DNA from: Roseovarius sp. UBA6217
Lineage (GTDB): Bacteria > Pseudomonadota > Alphaproteobacteria > Rhodobacterales > Rhodobacteraceae
Length of the DNA: 64,000 nucleotides
Assembly: GCA_002421985.1 (NCBI GenBank)
Contig: DISF01000043.1
Coordinates: 13,088 to 77,087, forward strand
Direction of reading: 5' to 3'
Within the stretch, counting starts at the first letter, position 1. Every line of letters begins with the position of its first letter. The translations under genes were made by a program, and so were the position numbers. Below are positions 1-10,429 of this stretch, in pieces. The notes beneath the pieces were generated by a model. It was not told the DNA's origin. It worked only from the letters and a program-made list of their open reading frames with translations, and ran no database searches.

Positions 1-70
1 AGGCCAGCCGCGCAATCACGCCGCTGCCGGGCACTCGGATCGGGGGGGCGGTATCGGTGCCGGGGGTCAT
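1..70 (-). CDS. Partial CDS, N-terminus only, function unknown
   Basis: An ATG at 70 on the minus strand opens a frame that runs off the left edge of the window. Its first residues are MTPGTDTAPPIRVPGSG. The ATG overlaps the stop of the folate cyclo-ligase gene in an ATGA arrangement, so the two are probably translationally coupled in one operon. Only 23 codons are visible, too few to assign a family. Confidence 0.5.
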   Translation of the reverse strand, partial: MTPGTDTAPPIRVPGSGVIARLA

Positions 71-717
71 GGCGCTTGGGTCCTTTCTGCGGGCACGCCA
101 TCCTCGGTCACGATCAGATCAAGCGGGATGTCATGCGGTTGCGGGTAGATCGTGGGGAGCTGCGCGGCGGTCAGCGCAATGCCAATGGCCAGCGGGCGCG
201 GGGCGCACGCGGCCAGCGTGCGATCGAAATACCCCCCGCCCCAGCCCAGCCGATAGCAATCGGCACTCCACCCAAGGCAGGGGGCCAGCGTGATATCGGG
301 GGCCAAGGCGTCGGCCTCGGGCGGCGGCACCGGGATATTCCAGTCGCCGCGCTGCATCTTTGTCTCTGGCGTCCAGCGGCGAAACACCAGCGGTGCGGCG
401 CGCCTCTCGACCACCGGAAGGGCGATGGTCACACCGGCGCGGTGCAGCGCCTTGAGCATGGCGCGCAGGTCCGGCTCGCCCTTGATCGGCCAATAACCCG
501 CCAGCACCACACCCGGCCCGATGCCCCGCGCGTCGAGCACGCGCGACAGGTGTCGCCCGATCCGCGCGGATACCTCCGCCCGCCCGGCCTGCCCCAGCGC
601 ATCGCGCAATCCGGCCAGCCGCAACCGCTCTGCCCGGCGCCAGCGCGCCACGTCGCGCGCCTGAACCGGGTCGGTGCCCAAGGGGTCGAAATAGGCCGGG
701 TCCACCTCGGCGGCCAT
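67..717 (-). CDS. 5-formyltetrahydrofolate cyclo-ligase
   Basis: Cytosolic enzyme that converts 5-formyltetrahydrofolate to 5,10-methenyltetrahydrofolate using ATP. The product is about 216 aa. Family signs are the substrate-loop sequence YWPIKGEPD in the N-terminal half and the glycine-rich nucleotide loop GWGGGYFDRTL near the C-terminus. The frame is open further upstream (ATG at 753, alternative start at 807), but the ATG at 717 gives a length typical of the family; no strong ribosome site settles it. The stop overlaps the start of the next leftward gene. Divergent from the Rrf2 regulator at 945. Confidence 0.85.
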   Translation of the reverse strand: MAAEVDPAYFDPLGTDPVQARDVARWRRAERLRLAGLRDALGQAGRAEVSARIGRHLSRVLDARGIGPGVVLAGYWPIKGEPDLRAMLKALHRAGVTIALPVVERRAAPLVFRRWTPETKMQRGDWNIPVPPPEADALAPDITLAPCLGWSADCYRLGWGGGYFDRTLAACAPRPLAIGIALTAAQLPTIYPQPHDIPLDLIVTEDGVPAERTQAP

Positions 718-905
718 GCAGGGCGGCGAGGCATATGTGCGGTGCCCGCTCATGGCCAGAGCCCGGCGGCGGCACGCCCCGCCCCGTGGCCCGCTGCGTG
801 CCTGCACGGCGCTGCGGTGCTGCCCTCGACGGTCATGCCCGGCCCTTTCCCCTTGCGACTCATCCCACCGGAACGAAAAATCGTTCGGTTTGCACGCTAT
901 TCCGT

Positions 906-925
906 TTATATGCGCATTGCAAATA
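906..925. promoter_or_regulatory. Possible operator in the folate ligase / Rrf2 regulator divergent region
   Basis: The 8-base palindrome ATGCGCAT lies at 910-917 and is followed directly by TGCAAATA, about 20 bases before the regulator ATG. Rrf2/NsrR regulators commonly bind short AT-flanked dyads near their own start. The match to a specific NsrR consensus is weak, so this is only a candidate autoregulatory site. Confidence 0.25.
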
Positions 926-944
926 CCAGATCAGGATCGCGACC

Positions 945-1358
945 ATGCGCCTCACCTCCTTCACCGATTACGGGCTGCGCGTGCTGATGCGCCTGGCGGG
1001 CGCGCCCGACCGCGCCTTTACCACCGCCGCGCTTGCCGCCGAATTCCGCGTGTCGCGCAACCACCTGGCCAAGGTGGTCTCGGCCCTCGCCGCGGCGGGC
1101 ATTCTGGATACACGGCGCGGCGGCGGCGGCGGTGCGATGCTGGCGGTGCAGCCCGAGGATATCCGGCTGGGTGATGTGGTGGCGATGCTCGAGGCCGATC
1201 AGGCGCTGGTGGAATGTTTCGCGAGTGGCGGCAATGCCTGCACCATGATGCCACAGTGCCGCCTCAAGACCCGGCTGGCGCAAGCCCAAGCCGCCTTTAT
1301 CCGCGATCTCAACCAAAGCACGCTCGCCGATTGCGTCTATCGCCCCGATCCCGCCTGA
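945..1358 (+). CDS. Rrf2-family regulator, NsrR-like
   Basis: A 137-aa winged-helix repressor of the Rrf2 family, whose members often sense nitric oxide or iron-sulfur status through a [2Fe-2S] or [4Fe-4S] cluster. It opens MRLTSFTDYGLRVLMRLA, a classic NsrR-like N-terminus. The cluster-binding segment LVECFASGGNAC...C carries three cysteines spaced C-x7-C-x5-C, as in NsrR and RirA. The ATG at 945, preceded by AGGA, fits the family N-terminus; the frame is open upstream but that part does not resemble the family. NsrR is preferred over RirA because of the LVECF...CRLK pattern, with moderate certainty. Confidence 0.8.
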   Translation: MRLTSFTDYGLRVLMRLAGAPDRAFTTAALAAEFRVSRNHLAKVVSALAAAGILDTRRGGGGGAMLAVQPEDIRLGDVVAMLEADQALVECFASGGNACTMMPQCRLKTRLAQAQAAFIRDLNQSTLADCVYRPDPA

Positions 1359-1433
1359 GCGGGCACCCACGTTCCCCCCTTTCGCGCAGGCAGCGCCCGC
1401 AGTATAGAACCCGCAGCCAACAGCGGAGGCCCC

Positions 1434-2021
1434 ATGCGCAACGCCACCATCACCCGCAAGACCGCCGAGACCGATATCAGCGTCGACATCGCGCTGGACG
1501 GCACCGGCAGCTATGACAACCGCACCGGCGTGGGGTTTTTCGATCACATGCTCGATCAACTGGCGCGCCATTCGCTGATCGACATGGTGGTGCGCTGCGC
1601 GGGCGATCTGCATATCGACGATCACCACACGGTCGAGGATGTGGGCATCGCGCTCGGTCAGGCGCTGGCGCAGGCGCTTGGCGACAAGCGCGGCATCCGC
1701 CGCTACGGGGCCTGCCTCTTGCCGATGGATGATGCTCTGGTGCGCGCCGCGCTCGATCTGTCGGGGCGGCCTTATCTGGTGTGGAACCTGGCCCTGCCCA
1801 CCGACAAGATCGGCACGTTCGATTGCGAGCTGGTGCGCGAGTTCTTTCAGGCTTTCAGCACCCATGGCGGCATCACGCTCCATGTCGAGGCGCTGGCGGG
1901 GATCAACAGCCACCATATCGCCGAGGCCGCGTTCAAGGCCGTGGCGCGCGCCCTGCGCGAGGCGGTGGAGCACGATCCGCGCAAATCCGATGCGATCCCC
2001 TCCACCAAGGGAAGCCTGTAA
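1434..2021 (+). CDS. hisB: Imidazoleglycerol-phosphate dehydratase
   Basis: Sixth step of histidine synthesis: dehydration of imidazole-glycerol phosphate to imidazole-acetol phosphate. The 195-aa single-function form has the two Mn-binding histidine motifs, [10 protein letters not shown] near residue 65 and [12 protein letters not shown] near residue 160, and ends [12 protein letters not shown] as this family does. CGGAGG sits just before the ATG. It is the first gene of the local histidine cluster, with hisH 3 bases downstream. Confidence 0.96.
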   Translation: MRNATITRKTAETDISVDIALDGTGSYDNRTGVGFFDHMLDQLARHSLIDMVVRCAGDLHIDDHHTVEDVGIALGQALAQALGDKRGIRRYGACLLPMDDALVRAALDLSGRPYLVWNLALPTDKIGTFDCELVREFFQAFSTHGGITLHVEALAGINSHHIAEAAFKAVARALREAVEHDPRKSDAIPSTKGSL

Positions 2022-2024
2022 CCC

Positions 2025-2663
2025 ATGACCACCGTCATCGTCGATTACGAGAGCGGCAACCTGCACTCGGCCGAGAAGGCGTTTCAGCGCATGGCCACCG
2101 AGACCGGCGCAGGCGCGGTGATCGTGAGCGCCGATCCCGACACGATCGCCCGTGCGAGCCGCATCGTGCTTCCGGGCGACGGGGCCTTTCCCGCCTGCCG
2201 TGCCGCGCTTTTTGACCATCGCGGCGTCTATGAGGCCATCGAGGAGGCGGTGCGCCACCATGCCCGCCCGTTCCTTGGAATCTGCATCGGGATGCAGATG
2301 CTGGCCACGCGCGGGATGGAATACGAGGATACACCCGGTTTCGACTGGATCGCCGGCACGGTGGCGCATATCACCCCCGCTGATCCGGCGCTCAAGGTGC
2401 CGCATATGGGATGGAACGATCTGGTGATCGACCATGCCCACCCGGTGCTCGACGGGATTTCAACCGGCGATCACGCCTATTTCGTGCATTCCTATCATTT
2501 CGAGGTGGCCGACCCCGCGCATCGCCTTGCGCATGTCGATTATGGCGGCGACATCACTGCGATTGTCGGGCGCGACACGGTGCTGGGCACCCAGTTCCAC
2601 CCCGAGAAAAGCCAGGCCACCGGCCTGCGCCTCATCGCCAATTTCCTGGCGTGGCGGCCCTGA
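2025..2663 (+). CDS. hisH: Imidazole glycerol phosphate synthase, glutaminase subunit
   Basis: Glutamine amidotransferase (212 aa) that supplies ammonia to HisF. It begins TVIVDYESGNLHS as HisH proteins do. The nucleophile cysteine is in GICIGMQML near residue 85, and the catalytic His-Glu pair is in TQFHPEKS near the C-terminus. It follows hisB by 3 bases. The degraded DUF2147 relic separates it from hisA; hisF, its partner, is about 1.9 kb downstream. Confidence 0.95.
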   Translation: MTTVIVDYESGNLHSAEKAFQRMATETGAGAVIVSADPDTIARASRIVLPGDGAFPACRAALFDHRGVYEAIEEAVRHHARPFLGICIGMQMLATRGMEYEDTPGFDWIAGTVAHITPADPALKVPHMGWNDLVIDHAHPVLDGISTGDHAYFVHSYHFEVADPAHRLAHVDYGGDITAIVGRDTVLGTQFHPEKSQATGLRLIANFLAWRP

Positions 2664-2666
2664 CGG

Positions 2667-2945
2667 CTATTTCACCCGCTGCCAGGTGCCGTCATCGCGG
2701 CAGATGCCCAGCACGCAGCCGCTGACCTTGAGCGTGTCGCCATTGAGTTGCAGCCTGGAATTACAGGTCTTGCCGCGATCCGGGCTGTAGACCTTGCCCT
2801 TGCAGGCCCCGCCGCCGGTGGGCACCGTCTCGGAGATGATGTTGCGCCCCGATAGTCTCGCTCGTGATCTCCTGACCGGCGGAATTGCAGGATTTGACCG
2901 GCTTGCCGCAGATCGTGGTGCCGTGCGGACAAATCAAGCCTGACG
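2667..2945 (-). pseudogene. Frameshifted remnant of a DUF2147-family protein
   Basis: On the minus strand two adjacent frames together read like a small DUF2147 secreted protein. The first frame gives LICPHGTTICGKPVKSCNS through QEITSET. The second, beginning about 2850, gives RNIISETVPTGGGACKG and then LQLNGDTLKVSGCVLG, ending DDGTWQRVK and a TAG at 2667. The LKVSGCVLG...WxRV ending is typical of DUF2147. A frame change is needed near 2845-2858, and no signal peptide or start can be found upstream, so the N-terminus is also lost. It lies between hisH and hisA on the opposite strand. Confidence 0.6.
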
Positions 2946-3015
2946 TGGGGTCGCGTTGCAAATCCCGCGCCGCCCCGGCATAAGCGCGCCACACAACCCC
3001 CGAAAGGCCTTGCCG

Positions 3016-3735
3016 ATGATCCTCTATCCCGCGATTGACCTCAAGGATGGCCGCGCCGTGCGCCTGTTGCGCGGCGATATGGAAAAGGCCACCGTCTTCA
3101 ACGAAGACCCGGCGGCGCAGGCGGCAGAATTCGTGGCGGCGGGCTGCGAATGGCTGCACCTCGTCGATCTCAACGGGGCCTTCGCCGGGGCACCGGTCAA
3201 TGCCGCCCCGGTCGAGGCGATCCTAGCCGCCACCCGCGTGCCCGCGCAGCTTGGCGGCGGCATCCGCGACATGGCCACCATCGAGGGCTGGCTTGCCAAG
3301 GGGCTGGCGCGCGTGATCCTTGGCACGGTGGCGGTGGAGAACCCGGCGCTGGTGCGCGAGGCGGCGCGCGCCTTTCCGGGGCAGGTGGCGGTGGGCATCG
3401 ACGCGCGCGGCGGGCGCGTGGCCACCAAGGGCTGGGCCGAGGAGACGGATGTGAATGCCACCGATCTGGCGCGGTCCTTTGAGGATGCGGGCGTGGCGGC
3501 GATCATCTATACCGACATCAACCGCGACGGCGCCATGCAGGGCCCGAATGTCGAGGCCACGGCAGCGCTGGCGCGGGCGGTGGCGATCCCGGTCATCGCT
3601 TCGGGCGGCGTGTCGTCGCTCGAGGATCTCATCGCGCTGCGCGATACCGGCGTCATCGCGGGCGCGATCTCGGGTCGCGCGCTCTATGACGGCGCGCTTG
3701 ACCTGCACGCGGCGCTTGCCGTGCTGGCAGGCTGA
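3016..3735 (+). CDS. hisA: Phosphoribosylformimino-AICAR ribotide isomerase
   Basis: TIM-barrel isomerase of histidine synthesis, 239 aa. The ATG at 3016 gives the standard start [12 protein letters not shown] with the catalytic aspartate; the frame stays open upstream to 2956 but that part is not family-like. The second half-barrel signature [14 protein letters not shown] and the phosphate loop VIASGGVSS are present. It follows the DUF2147 relic and precedes a small membrane protein gene by 8 bases. Confidence 0.95.
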   Translation: MILYPAIDLKDGRAVRLLRGDMEKATVFNEDPAAQAAEFVAAGCEWLHLVDLNGAFAGAPVNAAPVEAILAATRVPAQLGGGIRDMATIEGWLAKGLARVILGTVAVENPALVREAARAFPGQVAVGIDARGGRVATKGWAEETDVNATDLARSFEDAGVAAIIYTDINRDGAMQGPNVEATAALARAVAIPVIASGGVSSLEDLIALRDTGVIAGAISGRALYDGALDLHAALAVLAG

Positions 3736-3743
3736 ACGCCGCG

Positions 3744-4031
3744 ATGCGCAGCGCCTTCAAATTCTGCGTCATCCTGATCGGCATTGGCCTCTTGCCCGTC
3801 TTTTCAGTAGCGAGCGCCGCGATGATCGCCAACGCCGCAGGCTGCACGCTTCATGAAGGATCGGTCAACCCCTGCGTGATCGCCGGTATCGACTGGGGCA
3901 CCGCTCTCTACATGATGGGGGTTCTCGGCTGGCTCATGCTCCTGTCGCTTCCGCTTGCCGCGATCGGCGGTATCGGCCTGATCGCGACTGCCCTGATCGC
4001 CGCAACCCGCTGGCTGCGTGCCCGCCGCTGA
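3744..4031 (+). CDS. Small membrane protein, unknown function
   Basis: A 95-aa protein not assigned to a family. An N-terminal hydrophobic helix (about residues 6-30) and a second long hydrophobic stretch (about 52-88) predict two or three membrane segments, with a basic C-terminal tail TRWLRARR. Two cysteines, in AGCTLHEG and NPCVIAG, lie between the helices on what is probably the periplasmic side and could form a disulfide. It starts 8 bases after hisA and is likely cotranscribed with it. Confidence 0.65.
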   Translation: MRSAFKFCVILIGIGLLPVFSVASAAMIANAAGCTLHEGSVNPCVIAGIDWGTALYMMGVLGWLMLLSLPLAAIGGIGLIATALIAATRWLRARR

Positions 4032-4035
4032 GCGA

Positions 4036-4485
4036 CTACTCGGCCGCGGCAGCGGTGAGTTTGCCAAGCGCGCCCGCCATCATCTTGAGATACGGCGCAT
4101 CATCGGAAATCTTCAGGTCGTCGAACATGTCTTCGGGGTCCTGATAGGCGATCCAGACCTGCCCCTCGGCATCCTCATATACCAGCACGCGCAGCGGCAG
4201 AAAGAGGCCCGCGCGCGGATCGTCCTGCATCGCCGCCGTGCCCATCTTCGGATTGCCGAAGATCAGCAGTTGCGATGGCGCAAGCGCCATATCCACGCTC
4301 GCCGCGCCTGCGGCATGATCGACACGGGCAAACACCGTGGCCCCCGCCCCGTTCACAGCCGCCTCGAGCCGGTCCATGGTGGCGGGCACATCGGCCCCGG
4401 CGCGGAGCTTGATGATGTCGTCATCGCCCGCAACTGCGGGCAAGGCCGCCAGTGTGATCGCCAACGCGCTCAGAAATCGTCTCAT
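4036..4485 (-). CDS. DUF302-family secreted protein
   Basis: A 149-aa exported protein. The ATG at 4485 is chosen because a GGAGGG ribosome site precedes it and it gives a clean signal peptide MRRFLSALAITLAALPAVAG. The mature part matches the DUF302 pattern: an early amphipathic segment, then SQLLIFGNPKMGTAAM and LPLRVLVYEDAEGQVW. DUF302 proteins are small periplasmic alpha/beta proteins of unknown function. It lies on the opposite strand between hisA and hisF and converges on the small membrane protein with a 4-base gap. Confidence 0.85.
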   Translation of the reverse strand: MRRFLSALAITLAALPAVAGDDDIIKLRAGADVPATMDRLEAAVNGAGATVFARVDHAAGAASVDMALAPSQLLIFGNPKMGTAAMQDDPRAGLFLPLRVLVYEDAEGQVWIAYQDPEDMFDDLKISDDAPYLKMMAGALGKLTAAAAE

Positions 4486-4589
4486 GAAACCCTCCGTCAA
4501 TGATCGATGCGAATCTGCATTGCATCCTCTGGCATCCTGACGGATTTGCCCATAGAAACCGCAACACAGTCACCAAACCCGGCGAACCC

Positions 4590-5354
4590 ATGCTCAAGAC
4601 CCGTATCATCCCCTGCCTCGACGTGGCCGACGGGCGCGTGGTCAAGGGCGTCAACTTTGTCGATCTGCGCGACGCGGGCGATCCGGTGGATGCCGCGCGC
4701 GCCTATGACGCGGCAGGGGCGGACGAGCTGTGTTTTCTGGACATCCACGCCACGCATGAAAATCGCGGCACCATGTTCGACGTGGTGCGCCGCACCGCCG
4801 AAGCCTGTTACATCCCGTTGACCGTGGGAGGCGGGGTGCGCACCCCCGAGGACGTGCGCGCGCTGCTCTTGGCGGGGGCCGACAAGGTCAGCTTCAACTC
4901 GGCGGCGGTGGCCGACCCGGATGTTGTGGCCCGCGCCGCCGACCGTTTCGGCAGCCAATGCATCGTGGTGGCCATCGACGCCAAGACGGTTGCCCCCGGC
5001 AAATGGGAGATTTTCACCCACGGGGGCCGCAAACCCACCGGCATCGACGCGGTGGAATTTGCGCGGCTGGTCGCGGCAAAAGGCGCGGGTGAAATCCTGC
5101 TCACCTCGATGGACCGCGACGGCACGCGCGCGGGATTCAACATCCAGCTGACCCGCGCCATCGCCGATGCGGTGGATATTCCGGTGATTGCATCGGGCGG
5201 CGTCGGCACGCTCGATCATCTGGTGGAGGGCGTGACCGAGGGCCACGCCTCTGCCGTTCTCGCCGCCTCGATCTTTCATTTCGGCACCTACACCATTGCC
5301 GAGGCCAAGGCCCATATGGCCGCCGCAGGTATCCCCATGAGGCTGGCAGCATGA
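4590..5354 (+). CDS. hisF: Imidazole glycerol phosphate synthase, cyclase subunit
   Basis: TIM-barrel cyclase (254 aa) that takes ammonia from HisH to make imidazole-glycerol phosphate and AICAR. The ATG at 4590 yields the canonical [20 protein letters not shown]; the frame is open upstream but non-homologous there. The catalytic aspartates are in CLDVADG and [10 protein letters not shown], with phosphate loops GGGVRTPED and VIASGGVG. It overlaps hisE by four bases (ATGA), so the two are translationally coupled. Confidence 0.96.
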   Translation: MLKTRIIPCLDVADGRVVKGVNFVDLRDAGDPVDAARAYDAAGADELCFLDIHATHENRGTMFDVVRRTAEACYIPLTVGGGVRTPEDVRALLLAGADKVSFNSAAVADPDVVARAADRFGSQCIVVAIDAKTVAPGKWEIFTHGGRKPTGIDAVEFARLVAAKGAGEILLTSMDRDGTRAGFNIQLTRAIADAVDIPVIASGGVGTLDHLVEGVTEGHASAVLAASIFHFGTYTIAEAKAHMAAAGIPMRLAA

Positions 5355-5665
5355 CGCTCGACGATCTCGCCCGCACGATTCAAACCCGCGCCAGCGCCGA
5401 CCCCGAGGCAAGCTGGACCGCCAAGCTTCTGGCGAAAGGCCCCGAGAAATGCGCCGAGAAATTCGGCGAAGAGGCCGTTGAGGCCATCATCGAAGCGGTG
5501 AAGGGCGACCGCGCGCGCCTGACCTGCGAGGCGGCGGACGTGCTCTTTCACCTGCTCGTCATGCTGCAATCGCGCGGGGTGCCGCTCTCTGACGTGATGG
5601 CCGAGCTTGCCCGTCGTCAGGGCATCTCGGGGCTTGCCGAAAAATCTTCCCGCTCAAAGGACTGA
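5351..5665 (+). CDS. hisE: Phosphoribosyl-ATP pyrophosphatase
   Basis: Second step of histidine synthesis, an all-alpha MazG-like enzyme of 104 aa. The metal-binding helix pattern is [17 protein letters not shown], followed by [13 protein letters not shown] with the conserved E-x2-D. It is a stand-alone HisE, not fused to HisI; hisI is not in the window. It overlaps the hisF stop by four bases. Confidence 0.94.
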   Translation: MTLDDLARTIQTRASADPEASWTAKLLAKGPEKCAEKFGEEAVEAIIEAVKGDRARLTCEAADVLFHLLVMLQSRGVPLSDVMAELARRQGISGLAEKSSRSKD

Positions 5666-5668
5666 TCC

Positions 5669-5959
5669 ATGATTCGCCATATCGTGTTCTTTTCCGCCGC
5701 CAACCCCGAGGACGTGGATCGCATCCGCGAGGGGCTGATGATGCTGGCGCAAATTCCCCATGCGCGCCATTTCGAGGTGGGGCGCAACCTGCAAAGCGAC
5801 ACGATCAGCGGCACCCGCGTTGATCTGGTGGTTTATGCCGAGTTCGAGGACGAGGCCGCGCTTGCCGCCTACAAGGCGCATCCCGTCTATGCCGAGTGCA
5901 CCGCCCTTGTGCGCCCGCAGCGCGAGTTGCGCATCGCCGCCGATTTCAAGGCGGGCTGA
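5669..5959 (+). CDS. Dabb-family (stress-responsive A/B barrel) protein
   Basis: A 96-aa dimeric alpha/beta-barrel protein of the Dabb family. It opens MIRHIVFFSAANPEDVDRI, whose conserved histidine after the first strand is a family hallmark, and contains VVYAEFEDEAALAAYKAHP, the usual second motif with the helix before the last strand. Family members include stress proteins and cyclases; the specific substrate cannot be told. It starts 3 bases after hisE and probably ends the histidine transcription unit. Confidence 0.85.
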   Translation: MIRHIVFFSAANPEDVDRIREGLMMLAQIPHARHFEVGRNLQSDTISGTRVDLVVYAEFEDEAALAAYKAHPVYAECTALVRPQRELRIAADFKAG

Positions 5960-6051
5960 GGGGCGTCGCGCTTCTGAAATGATATTTGCGGGGGGCCCGG
6001 AGCGGACGTTCAGGGCTTGGGGGGCGACGACAACGAACGGGGGCTGATACT

Positions 6052-6216
6052 GTGCCACGGCCAGCGCGCGCACTCGATCTGCCCGCGCGGGACGTGATCA
6101 CGGCGCGCGCGCGCGGCGCGAGACCCTATGTGCTGGCACCGTTGCGCAGCGGCGCGGGGCTTGACCGGGTGATCCGCTTCATCGCGGATGAGGGCGGCGT
6201 GCCCCTGCGCCCCTGA
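6052..6216 (+). CDS. Possible small CDS, unknown
   Basis: A 54-codon frame with a GTG start at 6052 preceded by a G-run. The product is proline- and arginine-rich at first (VPRPARALDLPARDV), then reads more like a folded protein (YVLAPLRSGAGLDRVIRFI). No family recognised. The frame extends to an ATG at 5986 with no clear ribosome site. It could be a real small gene or chance coding bias; it fills the gap between the Dabb gene and the DUF808 gene. Confidence 0.3.
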   Translation: MPRPARALDLPARDVITARARGARPYVLAPLRSGAGLDRVIRFIADEGGVPLRP

Positions 6217-6284
6217 TCCATGCCGCTTGAACACCGCGCGCGATTGCGACATCGTTGCGGCAAGAACCCGAGGCAGGGAGCGCC

Positions 6285-7244
6285 ATGAGCGGATTACTGG
6301 CCCTTTTGGATGACGTGGCGGCGATTGCCAAACTGGCGGCGGCACAGCTCGATGATGTCGCGGCGCAGGCCGGCAAGGCGGGATCCAAGGCCGTCGGCGT
6401 GGTCATCGACGATGCCGCCGTGACGCCGAAATACGTCACCGGCCTGCCTGCGGCGCGTGAATTGCCCATCGTGTGGAAGATCGCGCGGGCATCGTTTTTC
6501 AGCAAGCTGGTGATCCTGCTTCCGGTGGCACTCTTGTTGCAGGCGTTCCTGCCGTGGCTGCTCACGCCGCTTCTGATGATCGGCGGGGCATATCTGTGTT
6601 TCGAGGGGGCCGAGAAGGTCTGGCACCTGATCGTGCCGCACAAGGATCACGGGCCGCAGCAGGCGGAAACGCTGAGCGCGGCGCATCTGGAAGAGCAGCG
6701 CGTGAAAGGCGCGATCAAGACCGATTTCATTCTCTCCGCCGAGATCATGACGATTTCTCTGGCGCAGATCGACATCGGCAATGTCTGGATTCAGGCGCTG
6801 GCGCTGGCGGCGGTGGCGATCGGGATCACGACGCTGGTCTATGGCGCGGTGGCGCTGCTGGTAAAGGCCGATGATCTGGGGATTTTCCTGAGCATGACGG
6901 GCCGACTTGCCCCGACACGCGCGCTTGGGCGCGCCATCGTGCGGTCCATGCCCGGCGTGATGGGGGTGATCGCCACCATCGGCACCGTGGCGATGCTCTG
7001 GGTCGGGGGCAGCATCCTCGTGCACGGGCTGCACGATCTGGGCTGGCACCTGCCCTATGAGCAGATCAAACAGGTGGCGACCCTTGCCGCCGCGCAGGCG
7101 GGCGCGGCCAATGGCCTGGTGACATGGGCCGTGACCGCCGGGCTTGACGGTATTGTCGGGCTGGCCGCCGGGCTGGCCCTGATCCCGTTCGTGACCCGCG
7201 CGATCATCCCTGGCCTGTCCTGGCTCTTTCCCGAGAAACCCTGA
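6285..7244 (+). CDS. DUF808-family inner-membrane protein
   Basis: A 319-aa polytopic membrane protein related to E. coli YedI. The start MSGLLALLDDVAAIAKLAA is the family N-terminus, preceded by GGGAG, so the ATG at 6285 is preferred to the upstream in-frame start. The segments DDAAVTPKYVTGLPAAREL and LLMIGGAYLCFEGAEKVWH are characteristic. At least four hydrophobic spans follow, with a short basic tail. The function of the family is unknown. Isolated transcription unit. Confidence 0.88.
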   Translation: MSGLLALLDDVAAIAKLAAAQLDDVAAQAGKAGSKAVGVVIDDAAVTPKYVTGLPAARELPIVWKIARASFFSKLVILLPVALLLQAFLPWLLTPLLMIGGAYLCFEGAEKVWHLIVPHKDHGPQQAETLSAAHLEEQRVKGAIKTDFILSAEIMTISLAQIDIGNVWIQALALAAVAIGITTLVYGAVALLVKADDLGIFLSMTGRLAPTRALGRAIVRSMPGVMGVIATIGTVAMLWVGGSILVHGLHDLGWHLPYEQIKQVATLAAAQAGAANGLVTWAVTAGLDGIVGLAAGLALIPFVTRAIIPGLSWLFPEKP

Positions 7245-7290
7245 TATCGCGCGCGCCGCCCCTGTCCGCAGGGTGACGGGCTGACCTGCC

Positions 7291-7704
7291 TCACCCCCGC
7301 TCTTCCTGCGGCTTATGCGGCCGGACGGCCAGATCTTCGAGGATCGGGCAATCGGGGCGGTGATCGCCCGCACAGCTCTCGACAAGGTGCCCAAGCGTGG
7401 CGCGCATCGCCTTCAGCTCGGCAATCTTGGCATCGACAAGCTCCAGATGGCCCTGGGCGATCCGTTTGACATCGGCGCTGGCGCGGTTCCTGTCCTCGTA
7501 AAGCGCCAGAAGCGTGCGGCACTCCTCGATCGAGAAGCCCAGAGAGCGCGCGCGCCCGATGAAGCCGAGCTTGTGCACCTCGCCTTCGCCAAAGCGGCGA
7601 TAGCCGTTGGTGTCGCGCCGCGGGGTTATCAGGCCGATCTCCTCGTAATAGCGGATGGTCTTGGCGGGCAGGCCGGTCAACGCGGCGACATCTCCGATAT
7701 TCAT
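7291..7704 (-). CDS. cueR: Copper-responsive MerR-family regulator
   Basis: A 137-aa dimeric activator that senses Cu(I) and turns on copA. The MerR HTH is MNIGDVAALTGLPAKTIRYYE, broken here for length; it continues EIGLITPRR and NGYRRF. The metal loop near the C-terminus contains two cysteines in CAGDHRPDCPI, the CueR pattern C-x7-C. The ATG at 7704 is chosen from this N-terminus. It lies 10 bases after the copA stop on the same strand, so it is the second gene of a copA-cueR operon and its promoter is most likely the CueR-type promoter at 10263-10293. Confidence 0.92.
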   Translation of the reverse strand: MNIGDVAALTGLPAKTIRYYEEIGLITPRRDTNGYRRFGEGEVHKLGFIGRARSLGFSIEECRTLLALYEDRNRASADVKRIAQGHLELVDAKIAELKAMRATLGHLVESCAGDHRPDCPILEDLAVRPHKPQEERG

Positions 7705-7714
7705 CGGCGCGCTC

Positions 7715-10228
<2,514 letters not shown>

Positions 10229-10262
10229 GAGTGCGGCCCTTCCGTCTTGCGGGGTTTTCTCT

Positions 10263-10293
10263 TACCTAAGGGTTCCTCCAACTGGAAGGTCAA
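10263..10293 (-). promoter_or_regulatory. CueR-type copA promoter with 19-base spacer
   Basis: On the minus strand TTGACC (10293-10288) and TAGGTA (10268-10263) are separated by exactly 19 bases, the long spacer typical of MerR-family promoters. The spacer begins within an imperfect dyad ACCTTCC-N7-GGAACCC (10290-10270), close to the CueR consensus ACCTTCC...GGAAGGT. The copA ATG lies about 35 bases downstream. The regulator gene is in the operon it would control, so feedback is expected. Confidence 0.75.
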
Positions 10294-10360
10294 GATAACA
10301 CGAGAAGTGATTTCCACCATGCGTTTCGCCTTTGGCCCCCCTGGCCCGGCAACCCGGCGA

Positions 10361-10396
10361 CGTGATTCGTCACGAAAACGATCCCCCGGATCGTTT
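10361..10396 (-). terminator. Twin hairpins downstream of the DUF815 gene
   Basis: Two adjacent stem-loops lie between the DUF815 stop and the copA promoter. One is CGTGA-TTCG-TCACG (10361-10374); the other is a 9-base perfect stem AAACGATCC/GGATCGTTT with a 3-base loop (10376-10396). Read leftward from the DUF815 gene, the second hairpin ends in a short T run. They probably stop tat/DUF815 transcription before the copA promoter. Confidence 0.5.
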
Positions 10397-10429
10397 CGTT
10401 TCCCTGCGCCCTATCGCAGATCGCGCGCC

